Below are positions 45,110 through 55,087 of a stretch of DNA of 64,000 nt, one piece after another. A program made the translations under genes and the position numbers. Source of the DNA: Neoechinorhynchus agilis. Its lineage: Eukaryota; Acanthocephala. Numbering within the stretch: position 1 is the stretch's first letter; the number at the start of each line of letters is the position of its first letter. The stretch is from assembly GCA_051530055.1 (NCBI GenBank), contig CM121341.1:1-64000 (forward strand), given 5' to 3'. The notes beneath the pieces were generated by a model. It was not told the origin of the DNA and searched no databases. It saw nothing but the letters and a program-made list of their open reading frames with translations.

Positions 45110-45685
45110 AAACTGTCTTCAACGACAGGATATTCATCCGAGCTAGCGTCATTTCTAAGCAATGAATCTGAAGTGCTACGCAATCAAGCTGGCCCAGCGA
45201 ATCAGGAATTCATCGAATTAAAGAGTGCGCGATATCTGTCGTACTTGAAATGTGGGCGACAAGGTTCTCCCGAATGCCCGTCGATGTCCCGCGCGTGGTC
45301 TCGGCCTCAAAATTTTAAAGCTAAAGAAAAATTCAACAATGGCACTGGGGACTGCCGCCTTTCTCGCCCTCGAGAACCCTAAACAATGGCGGAGAGTAAA
45401 GGACCGCATCTTGGACTGTTTCACTTGAACGCCAATACTATGAGCATGTTGTTAAAAGGCTTCCTGACGCAAATGGCACACTAAACGACTTACTGGATTC
45501 TCTTAAACCGGCTAACGAACTTTCAGCTCACTTCATCTTGTAGGCCGCAGCGACTGCCTTTCAATGTGATTTTGTGGTGTATACTCAAAGCGACGACGCC
45601 CCAATTCGAATTCGATCTATCGCTTAACGTCTAGATCGACGATTCTGGAACTTATACATGCGAACGTTCTCGAGGTCTGAATTCG

Positions 45686-46267
45686 ATGCAGTTAAACGAT
45701 ATGGTTAAAAGACGATACCGCGCCCTTTATTTCAACAATACAAGTCGACTTGCCAACTTGATATTTAAGTCGGGCGAAAACCGCCAGCCTACTATGCTAC
45801 ACTCAGAATGTGTCAAACACTTACGTTCACTATTCAAGGATTCCCAAGTGACGAATCGTATCTCTCCTCTCAATTCTGGTTCGTGTGATTTGCTTTCGTT
45901 GGAGGAATTATGGCCTGCTGTAACCGTAGAGGAAATACAAGTTGCGATTCACGGCATAAAGTCAAGCAGTTCCGTCGGCCCCGATAAGATAGTACTTCGT
46001 GAAATTCGGGCCTTCGATAAGCACCTTGTAGAGCTTACAGTATTGGATCTTAATAGTCTTTTTGAAGATACCAAACAAGCGGGTTTGAGTCCTACACAAG
46101 CAGCGCATATGATTAATGACTATGGACTCCCGCGCCTTGTATCCCGGCTACAAGCTGCTCACGGCATTTTGTCAACTTCCCTAGACAAGCGTGAACAGCA
46201 CTGGAGTACAAAACAGAAGTTGTTATTTCTCCCCCACTTTTTAAATGATGGGGTAAGCATTCCGTGA
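45686..46267 (+). CDS. R2 copy E, RT fingers joined to thumb by an internal deletion
   Basis: Open frame: VKRRYRALYFNNTSRLANL, the linker block LWPAVTVEEIQVAIHGIKSS, SVGPDKIVLREIRAFDKHLV, then straight to SLFEDTKQAGLSPTQAAHMI and NDYGLPRLVSRLQAAHGIL. Compared with 60391-62033, boxes A to D are absent but the frame is kept. The following endonuclease parts are in frames 46264-46524 (SFRYRQEN-like region) and 46605-47121 (PAQTQPHVLNLC, FVVYYENTNERTEEIM, MGLAVGSRGSYSNGL). Confidence 0.8.
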   Translation: MQLNDMVKRRYRALYFNNTSRLANLIFKSGENRQPTMLHSECVKHLRSLFKDSQVTNRISPLNSGSCDLLSLEELWPAVTVEEIQVAIHGIKSSSSVGPDKIVLREIRAFDKHLVELTVLDLNSLFEDTKQAGLSPTQAAHMINDYGLPRLVSRLQAAHGILSTSLDKREQHWSTKQKLLFLPHFLNDGVSIP

Positions 46268-47292
46268 TGAGTTCAAGAATGAAGAGTTACACTGCAGCAA
46301 ATTCACACTATTGTGACCTGGACGAAGACCAGCGTGTTTACAAAAATCTCGAGGAATATGTTATCAGCATCGCTGGATCACCGTCCGACTTCTCAGTCGA
46401 GAACATGAGGAATATTTATACAAGATACCTCGAGAAAAAGTGGAAGACGCAACGGGGACATTTCAATCATTCGGCGCGAACTTTCCGATACCGTCAAGAA
46501 AACTACTACAATTATACAATGTGAGTAAAAATGCGGTATCAACTGCTGGAGGTTGCATCAAATCTCTCCAGGATGGGCCAAGCCCGAAGCACTGAAGACA
46601 CTGTATGGCACCAGCACAGACGCAACCTCATGTACTAAATCTCTGCCCGAAAAACACAACTAAATTGGTAAAGCACCACGATGAGGTCCAAGGACGCTTT
46701 ACATGGGATCTACAGAAGCGATGGGGCTCTCGGTGGGAGATTGATACCGAGAACCGTATTCTCGGTTTGAAGTTCCAATTGAGAATTGTACCCACGATCC
46801 AGGAGGGCAGGTGTAAAAACCGGATGCAATATTAGTCGATTAAAACGACAAGAAGCGATCATAGTTGACTTTGTCGTCTATTACGAAAATACAAATGAAC
46901 GCACAGAGGAAATTATGACTGCGAAAGAGGATAAATATACCGCAAATAAAGATGAGGTAGCAATACAGCTGGATTTTCCTCCTGAAAGCGTTTCGACAAT
47001 GGGACTCGCTGTTGGCTCAAGAGGTAGTTATTCAAATGGATTGATCAAGCGGCTAAAAAAATCCAATTTGTCAATTAAAACCGCTTTGAATTTGGCTACA
47101 ATTCGGCAGAGAAAAACTTAAAGACGTTCCACCTTTTCATGACACGAAGCAGAAGAATCAATGATCTTTAAATAACAATGCATGGAACACAATTCAAATA
47201 AATGAAGAATCAGCTATGAAAAAATATGGAAAAAATTGATCAAAAGCATTAAACCCGTGTGAAAGAACATATCTCCAAAATAAATGCATGCC

Positions 47293-47380
47293 TAGCCAAA
47301 TGCCTCGTCATGCAATTAGTGACGTTTTGAATCGAAAAAAACTTACAAACACGCGGGTAAACGGTGGACGTAACTATGAC
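47293..47380 (+). other. Head-to-tail R2 junction built from two 28S stubs
   Basis: 47293-47324 is the 28S downstream of the R2 site (tagccaaatgcctcgtcatg...). 47325-47351 is a 27-bp linker unrelated to 28S (ttttgaatcgaaaaaaactt...). 47352-47380 is the 28S upstream of the site (cgcgggtaaacggtggacgt...). R2 copy E ends to the left and another R2 5' end begins to the right in the same orientation. The same composite occurs inverted at 59465-59551. Confidence 0.88.
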
Positions 47381-47835
47381 CTCCTTTATTTCCGTCAAAG
47401 ACAAAGATTCCCTAGGACCCAAAGAAACTATTGAAACAAAAGAAAGCTTATCAGTTTACCCCCATCCGCCGGGTACGAAGCGCTTCGTCGCTTTAGATGG
47501 CGATCTTCCAAACAATGAACCAACTGTTTCAACTGCTGATTCGACTTATTTTTTCACCCAAGAGGCAGAAAAGTCGAGAGTTAACCCCACATCGACCGGA
47601 AGCGAAGCGCATTTTTCAGATGGCGCTTTTCGCGATGATATGGAAGCCGAAAAGCGTTTGAGTGCGGCAATAGCAACAACATCATCACATATTTCAACTT
47701 CCGATCGCCCAAACTTGTCCAATGAACTCACTTCGCCGGTGCAAAGCGGTCAAAGTGGATTTATACAGAAACTTACTAGCAAACCGCAAGAAGGATGTCG
47801 TACTTGAGCAAACAATTTCTATCGTTCAGATCGTG
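47376..47835 (+). pseudogene. R2 5'-end fragment (copy F)
   Basis: The first ATG (47376) lies inside the 28S stub (aactATGac). The protein reads MTSFISVKDKDSLGPKE, YPHPPGTKRFVALDGDL, then a Ser/Thr-rich stretch (RLSAAIATTSSHISTSDRPN) and, after a frame change near 47722, LRRCKAVKVDLYRNLLANR, which matches the end of the first R2 finger (LHFRRCKAIQMEKFRNMVL). The rest of R2 is missing. Up to 47973 the frame continues with unrecognised sequence. Inverted copy at 58979-59469. Confidence 0.75.
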
Positions 47836-47973
47836 TATTGCACGTTAATTGAGGCTCCTAGGTACCATCACGGGTCATCGGTAAAAAGGTTAAAACAAAC
47901 CACCAGCTCCAAAACCGCTCAATTCATCAACGAACAAAACAGAACGATGCGCGGAATGTACAAGCAGCGATAG

Positions 47974-48377
47974 GAAACAGACGGCGATTTGCAATGTACA
48001 AAAAACGGAAGAAATATAGTCCGTGGAATTATTTGGCGCACGTTTAAATTTTTATCATAATTTTTTAATCGAAATAATTTGTGACATGCTCGAAGTCTTT
48101 AAATTATCATGGATTTTATTCTTTTTTAAGGTATTCCATGAAAAATATTCATTATTGAATTAAAGTGCGGTTTTAAGTTTCTCCGAATGAAAATTTATAA
48201 TCGATTTGTAAAGCTGGCAGCATATAAAATAAGTTTTAAACCAGATGGAACGATTGATGAAAAAGGATTTAGTTTCAAAAAATTTGCAAGCTTACTTTGC
48301 AGCGGAGGATGACAAACGGACACCTTATCTTAAAAAGGTTCACTTAATCCCGGAGTAGAGAATGCAAAGACCCGATT
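47974..48377 (+). other. AT-rich sequence between R2 and APE fragments
   Basis: Non-coding as far as I can see, and repeated inverted at 58580-58978. It contains ccatgaaaaatattcattatt (48135), identical to the sequence at the 3' end of U1 (18828-18848), so part may be an old U-family 3' end. A short frame near 48189 (MKIYNRFVKLAAYKISFKPD) is unrecognised. Confidence 0.45.
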
Positions 48378-48941
48378 TTACGCATCGTCCCTCCACTAAA
48401 AATAGGCTTAAGTGGCTTCTCAAATCTAACATCGATTTTATAGTTGGAGATTTTAATGGAGCTAACAAGAAATTAGCATTTTGTTCCCTTCGTTGTGGAA
48501 ACGTATGGGACCTTGGGAGGGTCGGCACTAGCCCTCGTGAAGGACTTGGGGAAACCAATCAACGCGGCGACTGGAGAGCCAAGATCGACTTCGTTCTTTG
48601 CGCAAAAGATAAGCATTGCGGTGCAGCGGGGCAACGCGGCCAGCATTTTGGCCAGCGCCGATGAATGGGAGCGTTGATAATCTGAATTGGATATATAAAA
48701 GTTCATGAGCCTCACTTAAATCGATTAAATCAATAGTTAACGCAGTAAGAAATCTCGACTTTACGATACCACTGACTCCCTCTTTTTATTTGGTCAGAAG
48801 CAGCACTCATTCATTCTTAGATTTCTTCGTACATAAGGGGAGTGTTAATTTCTTACTTAGAGTCAAGTAAAGTATTTTTGTTTGACTTTGCTAGACACGA
48901 CGTTGCACTATGATCCTGCTTACCCAATGACTCATTGCGTA
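48378..48941 (+). pseudogene. APE-type LINE endonuclease fragment, split by a U-family insertion
   Basis: RLKWLLKSNIDFIVGDFNG carries the GDFN motif of AP-like endonucleases. After the insertion at 48481-48712, reading resumes at sequence equivalent to the right arm's LKSIKSIVNAVRNLDFTIP and LDLFVNK. The uninterrupted partner is at 58262-58580 (minus). Clade not settled. Confidence 0.6.
48481..48712 (+). mobile_element. RLE-type LINE, U family, 5'-truncated 3' end (copy U4)
   Basis: FVPFVVETYGTLGGSALALV, then LGKPINAATGEPRS, FFAQKISIAVQRGNAASIL and a stop at 48675-48677, followed by a ~35 bp tail. It matches the last ~65 codons of U1 and U2. It is absent from the other arm of inverted duplication 4, so it landed after that duplication. 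The flanks (ttttaatggagc and agttcatgagcc) may be an imperfect target duplication. Strong 5' truncation is typical of LINE insertion. Confidence 0.82.
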
Positions 48942-48946
48942 ACTAT

Positions 48947-49012
48947 TGGAAAACATTATAAACCAAATAAAAACTCGAGATTTGGAAGCGCATTCGTGTA
49001 CTCACTCTTATT
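48947..49012 (-). repeat. Satellite B, single partial monomer
   Basis: gaaaacattataaaccaaat, aaaaactcgagatttgg and gcattcgtgtactcactctt match satellite B in minus orientation. 49013-49093 after it is unrecognised. Confidence 0.8.
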
Positions 49013-49093
49013 GTATCGCTCCTGATTCTAAAATTACTGCGGAGGAGTATGATATGGTTAATTGTAAAAAAGTTAACGATAGGAAAAGCGAAG

Positions 49094-50060
49094 AGCTCCA
49101 GAAGAGAAACAGGTCAAATCCCGTAAGTGTCGAGGGCTTAAACCATCATGCCATCCAGCTGACGATGGCGGAAAGGACATCAGAGCGTAAGTGACGGTGG
49201 AGACTGTAATGGGTATGAGGAGATCGCGGTCGGACTCTGTGAACGACGGATCATAATTTGGCTTGAAGCAACTCCGTCTGCGTGGAGGATGCTTCAATTT
49301 TAAGGAGTCCGTTATGTCCTTGTTCGGCGCGAGTAGACGGTCCGTTCCGCTTACAAGTCGAACGGCGCCCCTCAGGTCGCCGTCCTCCAGCTTCTAGGGG
49401 GCATTTCGCACGTAGTTGAGAGTCCGGGTCGTGAGGAAAATTACGGCGAAGGCTCTGCCATCCAAGATGCTCGACTTGTTCAAAGGACTCGAAAGCGTCG
49501 GACCTGTTTCGAATCTTTTGACTGAGCGATTGATTCTCGTTGGCTTCAGCAGTTTGTGTGGGAACACGTAAGTCGGCTTTGGGAAACGCGAGGAAGTTGA
49601 ACCCGTCAGATGGTACGGTTGGATCTCGTATGATACGCTCGATCAGGCATGCTAATTTGGAAGCTACGGAGGACCGGGCGCCTCGCGGGATTCGTCTAAT
49701 CATACGGGTACCGTGTGAAAGCATCTCGATCAGTGCTGGCGGTGGGGCATTCATGTCTGTGACCACAGTTGTGAGTTCGGTTAAATTGGATGGATTGGAT
49801 GAAGACGGAGAAGCAGGCTGAGTTGGAGGTTTTCTGGATCCAGGGCAGTGCGAACCATGTTGACCGTGGGAGCGGACGAAACCACTGAGAGTCGGTTTGA
49901 AGACACGAAGACAAACACTGCATTTGACGGATTTGCATTGGAGACTGGACACCCCTTCGCCAGCAAGCGAAACAGCCGCCGCGGCGGACGTTGTTGCGGC
50001 GGATGTTGTTGCGGCGGACGTTGTTTAATTAATTCCAATATTTTGGCACAAGCTTGTTGT
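49094..50060 (-). mobile_element. RLE-type LINE, U family, 5' part (copy U3)
   Basis: Inverted partner of 40571-41515. The zinc finger CSVCLRVFKPTLSG, SHGQHGSHCPGS and the following linker are in one open frame here (49952 down to about 49395), unlike U2. One frame change near 49395 separates it from SCFKPNYDPSFTESDRDLLI and DGLSPRHLRDLTCFSSGA (49297-49094), where it stops at the arm boundary. Upstream of the finger, 15-bp repeats encode TTSAA about three times where U2 has one. No ATG is evident before the finger. Confidence 0.85.
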
Positions 50061-50297
50061 TTACCTTGATAATTCGATCTTCAAGTGTTTGCAAGTTTTT
50101 CAACTAGAAGAGAATTGAAAACGCATTCGTGTATTCACTCTTAGTGCTTCGCATCCTTAGAACTTCCATTTTTTATTTCAAGAAAGGGAAAGTGTTCATA
50201 ATATATCTCAATTTTATAATTGACTACCTCATTTCAACTCCACCGAGTATGATTCTTTTATTGCCGTTCCTTTTTGGGCAGGCCAAAACTGGTGCTC

Positions 50298-50454
50298 TAA
50301 TGGAATATATCATTTGATTTGTTTCATCATCGATGAAGTCCACTCTTTCAAAACATATAGGCTCTGCAGGCGATTTTTGGTTGTGGTTGTTGTGTGGGTG
50401 GTACTTCCTGCTTTTGATTCCACGGTCTATAATCCATTTGGGATCCTCTCCGTT
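50298..50454. other. Unrecognised stretch between inverted duplication 3 and satellite C
   Basis: GT-rich in part (ttgtggttgttgtgtgggtgg near 50379). No gene or repeat seen. Confidence 0.4.
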
Positions 50455-51250
50455 TCTTTACAAATAACATACAGGAAAACAGAAATCTACTGCAGTGTTT
50501 TATTTGTGCTTTAGTTTATTTGCTTCTTACATCGATAACATTACGTCGTCAGCTTAAAGATTAAAACACGTGCTCATGCAATATCTTCCGATTTCCAGCA
50601 AATAACATACATGAAAACAAAAACTATCTGCATTGTTTTATTGGTGCTTGGGTTTTTTCGTTTTTTACATCGCAAACAAGACGTCATCGGCTTAAAAATT
50701 AGAACACGTTCGCATGCAAAATCTTCTTTTTTTGACAAAAAAACCTAGTGCTAAACCGAAACAGACTTAGGTGCTTTATTGCTGATTTATTTTTTTGTTG
50801 TTTATATCGAAAATATGACGTTATCTATTTAAAAATTTGAACACGTGCTTAAGCAACATCTTCTGATTACTTCAGTGTTTTATTGCTGCTTCATTTTTTT
50901 CGTTGTTCGTATCGAAAACGGGTTAAATCCATAACGCGTTTACCATTAAGACAATCATAGTTACGTGGGCCGATTACTCGTTGCAAAAAACGTCATCAGG
51001 TTTAAAAATTAGAACCCGTGCTCACGATATATCTTCAGATTATTAGCAAATAACATACAGGAAGGCAAAAATCGACTCCGGTGTTCTATTGTTGCTCTAT
51101 TTTTCCGTCGTTTATATTGAAAACACGTAAAATCCATGACGCGTTTACCATTAAGATAGTCAAAGTTTCGTCCGCCATTTACTCGTTACAAAAAGTCATA
51201 AAATTAAAAAATTTTAACACGTGCTCGTGCAATATCTTCTGATTGTGAGC
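50455..51250 (+). repeat. Satellite C, degenerate ~140-220 bp monomers with 28S-like segments
   Basis: Recurring blocks: caaataacatacaggaaaac (50459, 50598, 51045), then tgttttattgctgctt, gaacacgtgctcatgcaata and tcttctgattt. Some units also have an extra block acgcgtttaccattaag followed by a sequence resembling the reverse complement of 28S just upstream of the R2 site (about 50958-50988 and 51158-51190). Three to five units, strongly diverged, non-coding. Confidence 0.7.
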
Positions 51251-51257
51251 CATTTCA

Positions 51258-54045
51258 ACGAAATGAAAACTCGAAATTTGAAAACGCATTCGTGTGCTAA
51301 CTCTTAGTGCTTCGCTTTAATTTAGATGCGCTTTTGGAAAAAATTATCAATCAAACAAAAACAAGAGATTTGATAACGCATTCGAGTACTAACTCTTAGT
51401 ACTTCACTTTAATTTAGACGCGCATTTGGAAAACCTTATCAATCAAATGAAAACAAGGGATTTGAAAACGCATTCGAGTACTAACTCTCAGTGCTTCGCA
51501 TTAATTTGGACGCGCTTTGGAAAACATTATCAATCAAATAAAAACAAAAGGTCTGAAAACGCATTCGTCTACTCACTCTTAGTTCTTCACTTTAATTTAG
51601 ACGCGCTTTTAGAAAAATTATCAATCAAATAAAAACAAGAGATTTGAAAATCCATTCGTGCGCTCACTCCCATTACTTCGCTTTAGCTTCGGAGCCCTAT
51701 TAAAAAATCTTATATACACAATAAAAACAAGAAACTTGAAAACGAATTTGTGTACTCCCTCTTAATGTTTCGCTTTAATTTAGACGCGATTTATGAAAAC
51801 ATTATCAATCAAATAAAAATTAAAGATTTGGAAACGCATTCGTGTACTCATTCTTAGTGCTTCGTTTTAATTTACAGGCGCTTTTGGAAAACATTACATA
51901 TATAATAAAAACTCGAGATTTGAGAGCGCATTCCTGTACTCACTCCCAGTGCTTCACTTTATTTTAGACGCGCTTTTGGAATACATTATCAACCAAATAA
52001 AAACTAAAGATTTTAAAACGCATTCGTGTATTATCTCTTGGTTCTTTTCTTTAATTTAAACGCGCTTTTGGAAAATATTATCAATCAAATAAAAACTCGA
52101 GATTTCAAAACGCATTTGTTTACCATTTCTTAGTTCTTGACATTAATTTAGACGCATTTTTTGAAAACATTATCAATCAAAACAAAACAATGGATTTAAA
52201 AACGCATTCGTGAGCACACTCCTAGTGCTTCGTTTCAATTTAGAGGCGCTCTTGGAAAACATTATTAATCAAATAAAAACTCGAGATTTTAAAGCGCATT
52301 CGTGTACTAACTCTTAGCGCTTCGTTTTAATTTACAGGCGCTTTTGGAAAACATAATCAATCAGATAAAAATATTAGTTTTGAAAACGCATTTGTGTACT
52401 CACTCTTTGTGCTTCACTTAAATTTAGATGCGCTTTTAGAAAAGATCATGAATCAAATAAAAACAGGAGATTTGAAAACGCATTCGTGTACTCACTCTTA
52501 GTTCTTCGCTTTAATTTGGACGCACTTTTGGAAAACATTATCAACCAAATAAAAACAAGAGATTAGAAAACGCATTCGTCTACTCACTCTTAGTTCTTCG
52601 CTTTAATTTGGACGCGATTTTGGATAACATTATCAACCAAATAAAAACAAGTGATTTGAAAACGCATTCGCGCACTCAATCTTAGTACTTCGTTTTAATT
52701 TACAAGCGCTTTTGGAAAACATCATCAATTAAATAAAAACTCGAGATTTGAAAACGCATTCGTGTACTCACTCTTAGTGCTTCGCTTTAATTTATACGCG
52801 CTTTTGGAAAACATTATCAATCAGATAAAAACATGAGATTTGAAAACGCATTCGTGTACTCACTCTTAGTGCTTCACTTCAATCTACACGCGCTTTTGGA
52901 AAACATTATCAATAAAATAAAAACTCGAGATTTTAAAACGACTTGGGGTACTAACTCCTAGTGCTTCACTTTTATTGAGACACCCTTTTGCAAAAAAATG
53001 ATCAATTCAATGAAAACAAGAGATTTAAAAACGCATTCGTGTACTCATTCCTATAGCTTCGCTTTAACTTTGGCGCGCAATTGGAGAACGTTATCAATAC
53101 AAAAAAAACAAGAGATTTGAAAACGCATTCGTGTACTCAGACATAGTGCTTCGCTTTAATTTGGCAGTGCTTTTTGAATACATTATCAATAATAAAAACA
53201 ATAGATTTTAAAACGCATTCGTGTCCTCACTCTTTGTGCTCCGCTTTAATGTAGACGCGGTTTTGGAAAATATTACCACTCAATAAAGATAAGGGATTTG
53301 AAAACGCATTCCTGTATTATCTCTTGGTGCTTCACTTTAGTTTAGACGCGCTTTTGGAGAACATTATCAATCAAATAAAAACTAGAGATTTGAGAACGCA
53401 TTCGTGTACTCACTCTTAGTTCTTCACTTTAATTACGATGCGCTTTTGGAAAATATTATCAATCAAATAAAAACTCGAGATTTGTAAACGCATTCCTGTA
53501 TTCACCCTTGGTGCTTTTCTTTAATTTATACGCGCTTGTGGAAAATATTATCAATCAAATGAAAACTCGAGATTTGAAAACGCATTGGTGTACTAACTCT
53601 TATTGCTTCACTTTAATTAAGATGCGCTTTTGGAAGACATTATCAATCAAACAAAAACAAGGAATTTGAAAACGATTTTGTGTAGTCACTCTTAGTGCTT
53701 CGCTTTAATGTAGACGCGATTTTGTAAAATATTACCACTTAATAAAAATAAGAGATTTGAAAATGCATTCCTGTATTATCTCTTTGTGCTTCACTTTAAT
53801 TTAGACGCGCTTTTGGAAAACATTACCAATACAATAAAAACAAGAGATATGAAAACGCATTCGTGTACTCGCTCTTAGTTCTTCGCTTTAATTTAGACGC
53901 GCTTTTGGAAAACATTACCAATACAATAAAAACAAGAGATATGAAAACGCATTCGTGTACTCACTCTTAGTTCTTCGCTTTTATTTAGACGCGCTTATTG
54001 AACACTTTATAAATCAAATAAATACTCGAGATTTTAAAACGCATC
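51258..54045 (-). repeat. Satellite B, minus orientation, ~30 copies
   Basis: Reverse complement of the monomer at 37979-40341. Order-specific variants match between the arrays: the variant gacgcgatttatgaaaacat followed, two units on, by attacatatataataaaaact occurs in both (about 51780-51905 here; 40080-40290 inverted there). So the arrays are inverted duplicates, not merely the same satellite. Two nearly identical neighbouring monomers near 53815-53990 show recent local duplication. Confidence 0.92.
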
Positions 54046-54047
54046 TC

Positions 54048-54095
54048 GTCGGGTTCATCATCAAACGTCTTAATAAATAATCATTTACCGGGTGT
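54048..54095 (-). repeat. Penelope-type terminal sequence with partial hammerhead-like core
   Basis: On the minus strand: cacccggtaaatgattattt, attaagacgtttg and atgatgaacccgacgag, cut off by satellite B. It pairs with the inverted sequence at 55088-55143. The gatga/stem/cgaaac arrangement is typical of hammerhead motifs at Penelope-like element ends; only the 5' half is here. Confidence 0.5.
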
Positions 54096-54286
54096 CAATA
54101 ATTCCAATGACATCCCCGGTACCTCAAATATCGACATTAGGTTTTTTGAATGATTTAGAATAAAAATTGCAGAGGGTTGGATATGCGTAGGTGAGCGTTG
54201 GTAGGATGGCGGACGTCTAGAAGTACTAAAGAACTTTGGATGATAATCCAATTTTAAGGAATTGGAGGCGTTTAAGAAGATAGAGC

Positions 54287-54909
54287 TTAATGAGCTCTTT
54301 GTGCAACAACATTGATGTGTGCTTGTCCGCCTTTAGATTGTTCTGAAAATAAAGAGCAAGTATACGAACAGAGGAGACACGATTGATAGGAAAAAGAAAA
54401 AACGGCTGATCGGAAGTGCAATTTGAGATTGAGGGGCGATTTCAAAGCACTTGTTTTGGTTAAGGGTAAGACATTTAGAGGAGCAAAATGCTTTAACGTG
54501 AGAAATCTCTTTAGAAGTAATTGGGAGTAAGAGGGGAGCCGGTGCATGCGTAATGATTGTAAGATCATCAGCATACAAGAAGTGTTTAGGATAAGAAGAG
54601 GGTGGAATAAGATAGTTCAGGAAAACATTGAAAAGAATGGGGGGGAAACAGCTCTTCGGGAACTCCCTTGCTGATTGCTAGGGTGTTCGAGGTGATGCTC
54701 CCTACTTCGATAAATTGTAATCTTCTGTTTAGAAAGGATTTGAACCGTTTGATTTGCCAGGCGGCAAGACAAAATTTTAAGCATATGTCAAGAAGGAGAT
54801 TGTGATCGACGGAATCAGAAGCTTCATGAATGTCGATATGCGTCGAGGTTATGAAGAAGAGAATCGTAGACGCAAAGAAGGGTGAAAGGTTGTGCCTAAT
54901 TGTGGACAT
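54287..54909 (-). pseudogene. APE-type LINE, reverse-transcriptase fragment (X3)
   Basis: RT palm: box A DIHEASDSVDHNLLLDICLK, box B region AISKGVPEELFPPHSF, and box C MYADDLTIITHAPAPLLLPI with LTLNQNKCFEIAPQ, in two frames that change near 54580. The wording (SDSVDHNLLL, YADDLTIIT) resembles X1 (FESVDHSLFL, YADDLTVIT), so it is a related but distinct family. The 3' part is truncated before 54240. Confidence 0.75.
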
Positions 54910-55087
54910 AAAATCATCAAAGAAAAGCTTAAGATTTTTATGAAGCCGATTGGAAAGTGCAATAAAATAAACTGTGTTTTGGTATAGATAAAATCAGATA
55001 ATCAACACATTGTTTGATTAGGAGTTTCGTCTTAGCCACCCTGTGGGTTTTAATTACAAAAGTTATGTAGAATTATTTTTTATTTCT

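Larger units (their letters stand above)
44290..47292 (+). mobile_element. R2 retrotransposon with RT core deleted (copy E)
   Basis: Plus-strand R2 close to the copy at 59552-63907. It begins in the first finger (HRESRNVGLHFRRC) next to the RTE fragment. The other fingers (CPACEHLLAG, HLKDAHKSN, RSHVTHC) and the Ser/Thr-rich linker lie in the frame ending at 45109. The conserved N-terminal block follows in several frames to 45680. Fingers SSSVGPDKIVLREIRAF lie in 45686-46267 and jump from HLVELTVL to SLFEDTKQAGLSPTQAAHM, removing about 900 bp of RT palm. Endonuclease pieces follow to 47121, then a ~170 bp 3' UTR ending aaataaatgcatgcc before a 28S stub. Not autonomous. Confidence 0.87.
40342..50297. 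repeat. Inverted duplication 3 (5' part of U element and its upstream flank)
   Basis: Left arm 40342-41515, right arm 49094-50297, loop 41516-49093. Inner ends pair at tggagct. Paired positions sum to 90609 in the inner part and 90639 in the outer part; the 30-bp offset is extra 15-bp repeats near 49990-50030. Outside each arm satellite B runs in mirror orientation, so the original inverted unit was probably larger (37979 to about 54045). Confidence 0.88.

Noticed and set aside
37979-54045. Possible CRISPR-like array in the ~91-bp repeats
   Set aside because: No unique spacers: the whole monomer is repeated and diverged, as in a eukaryotic satellite.
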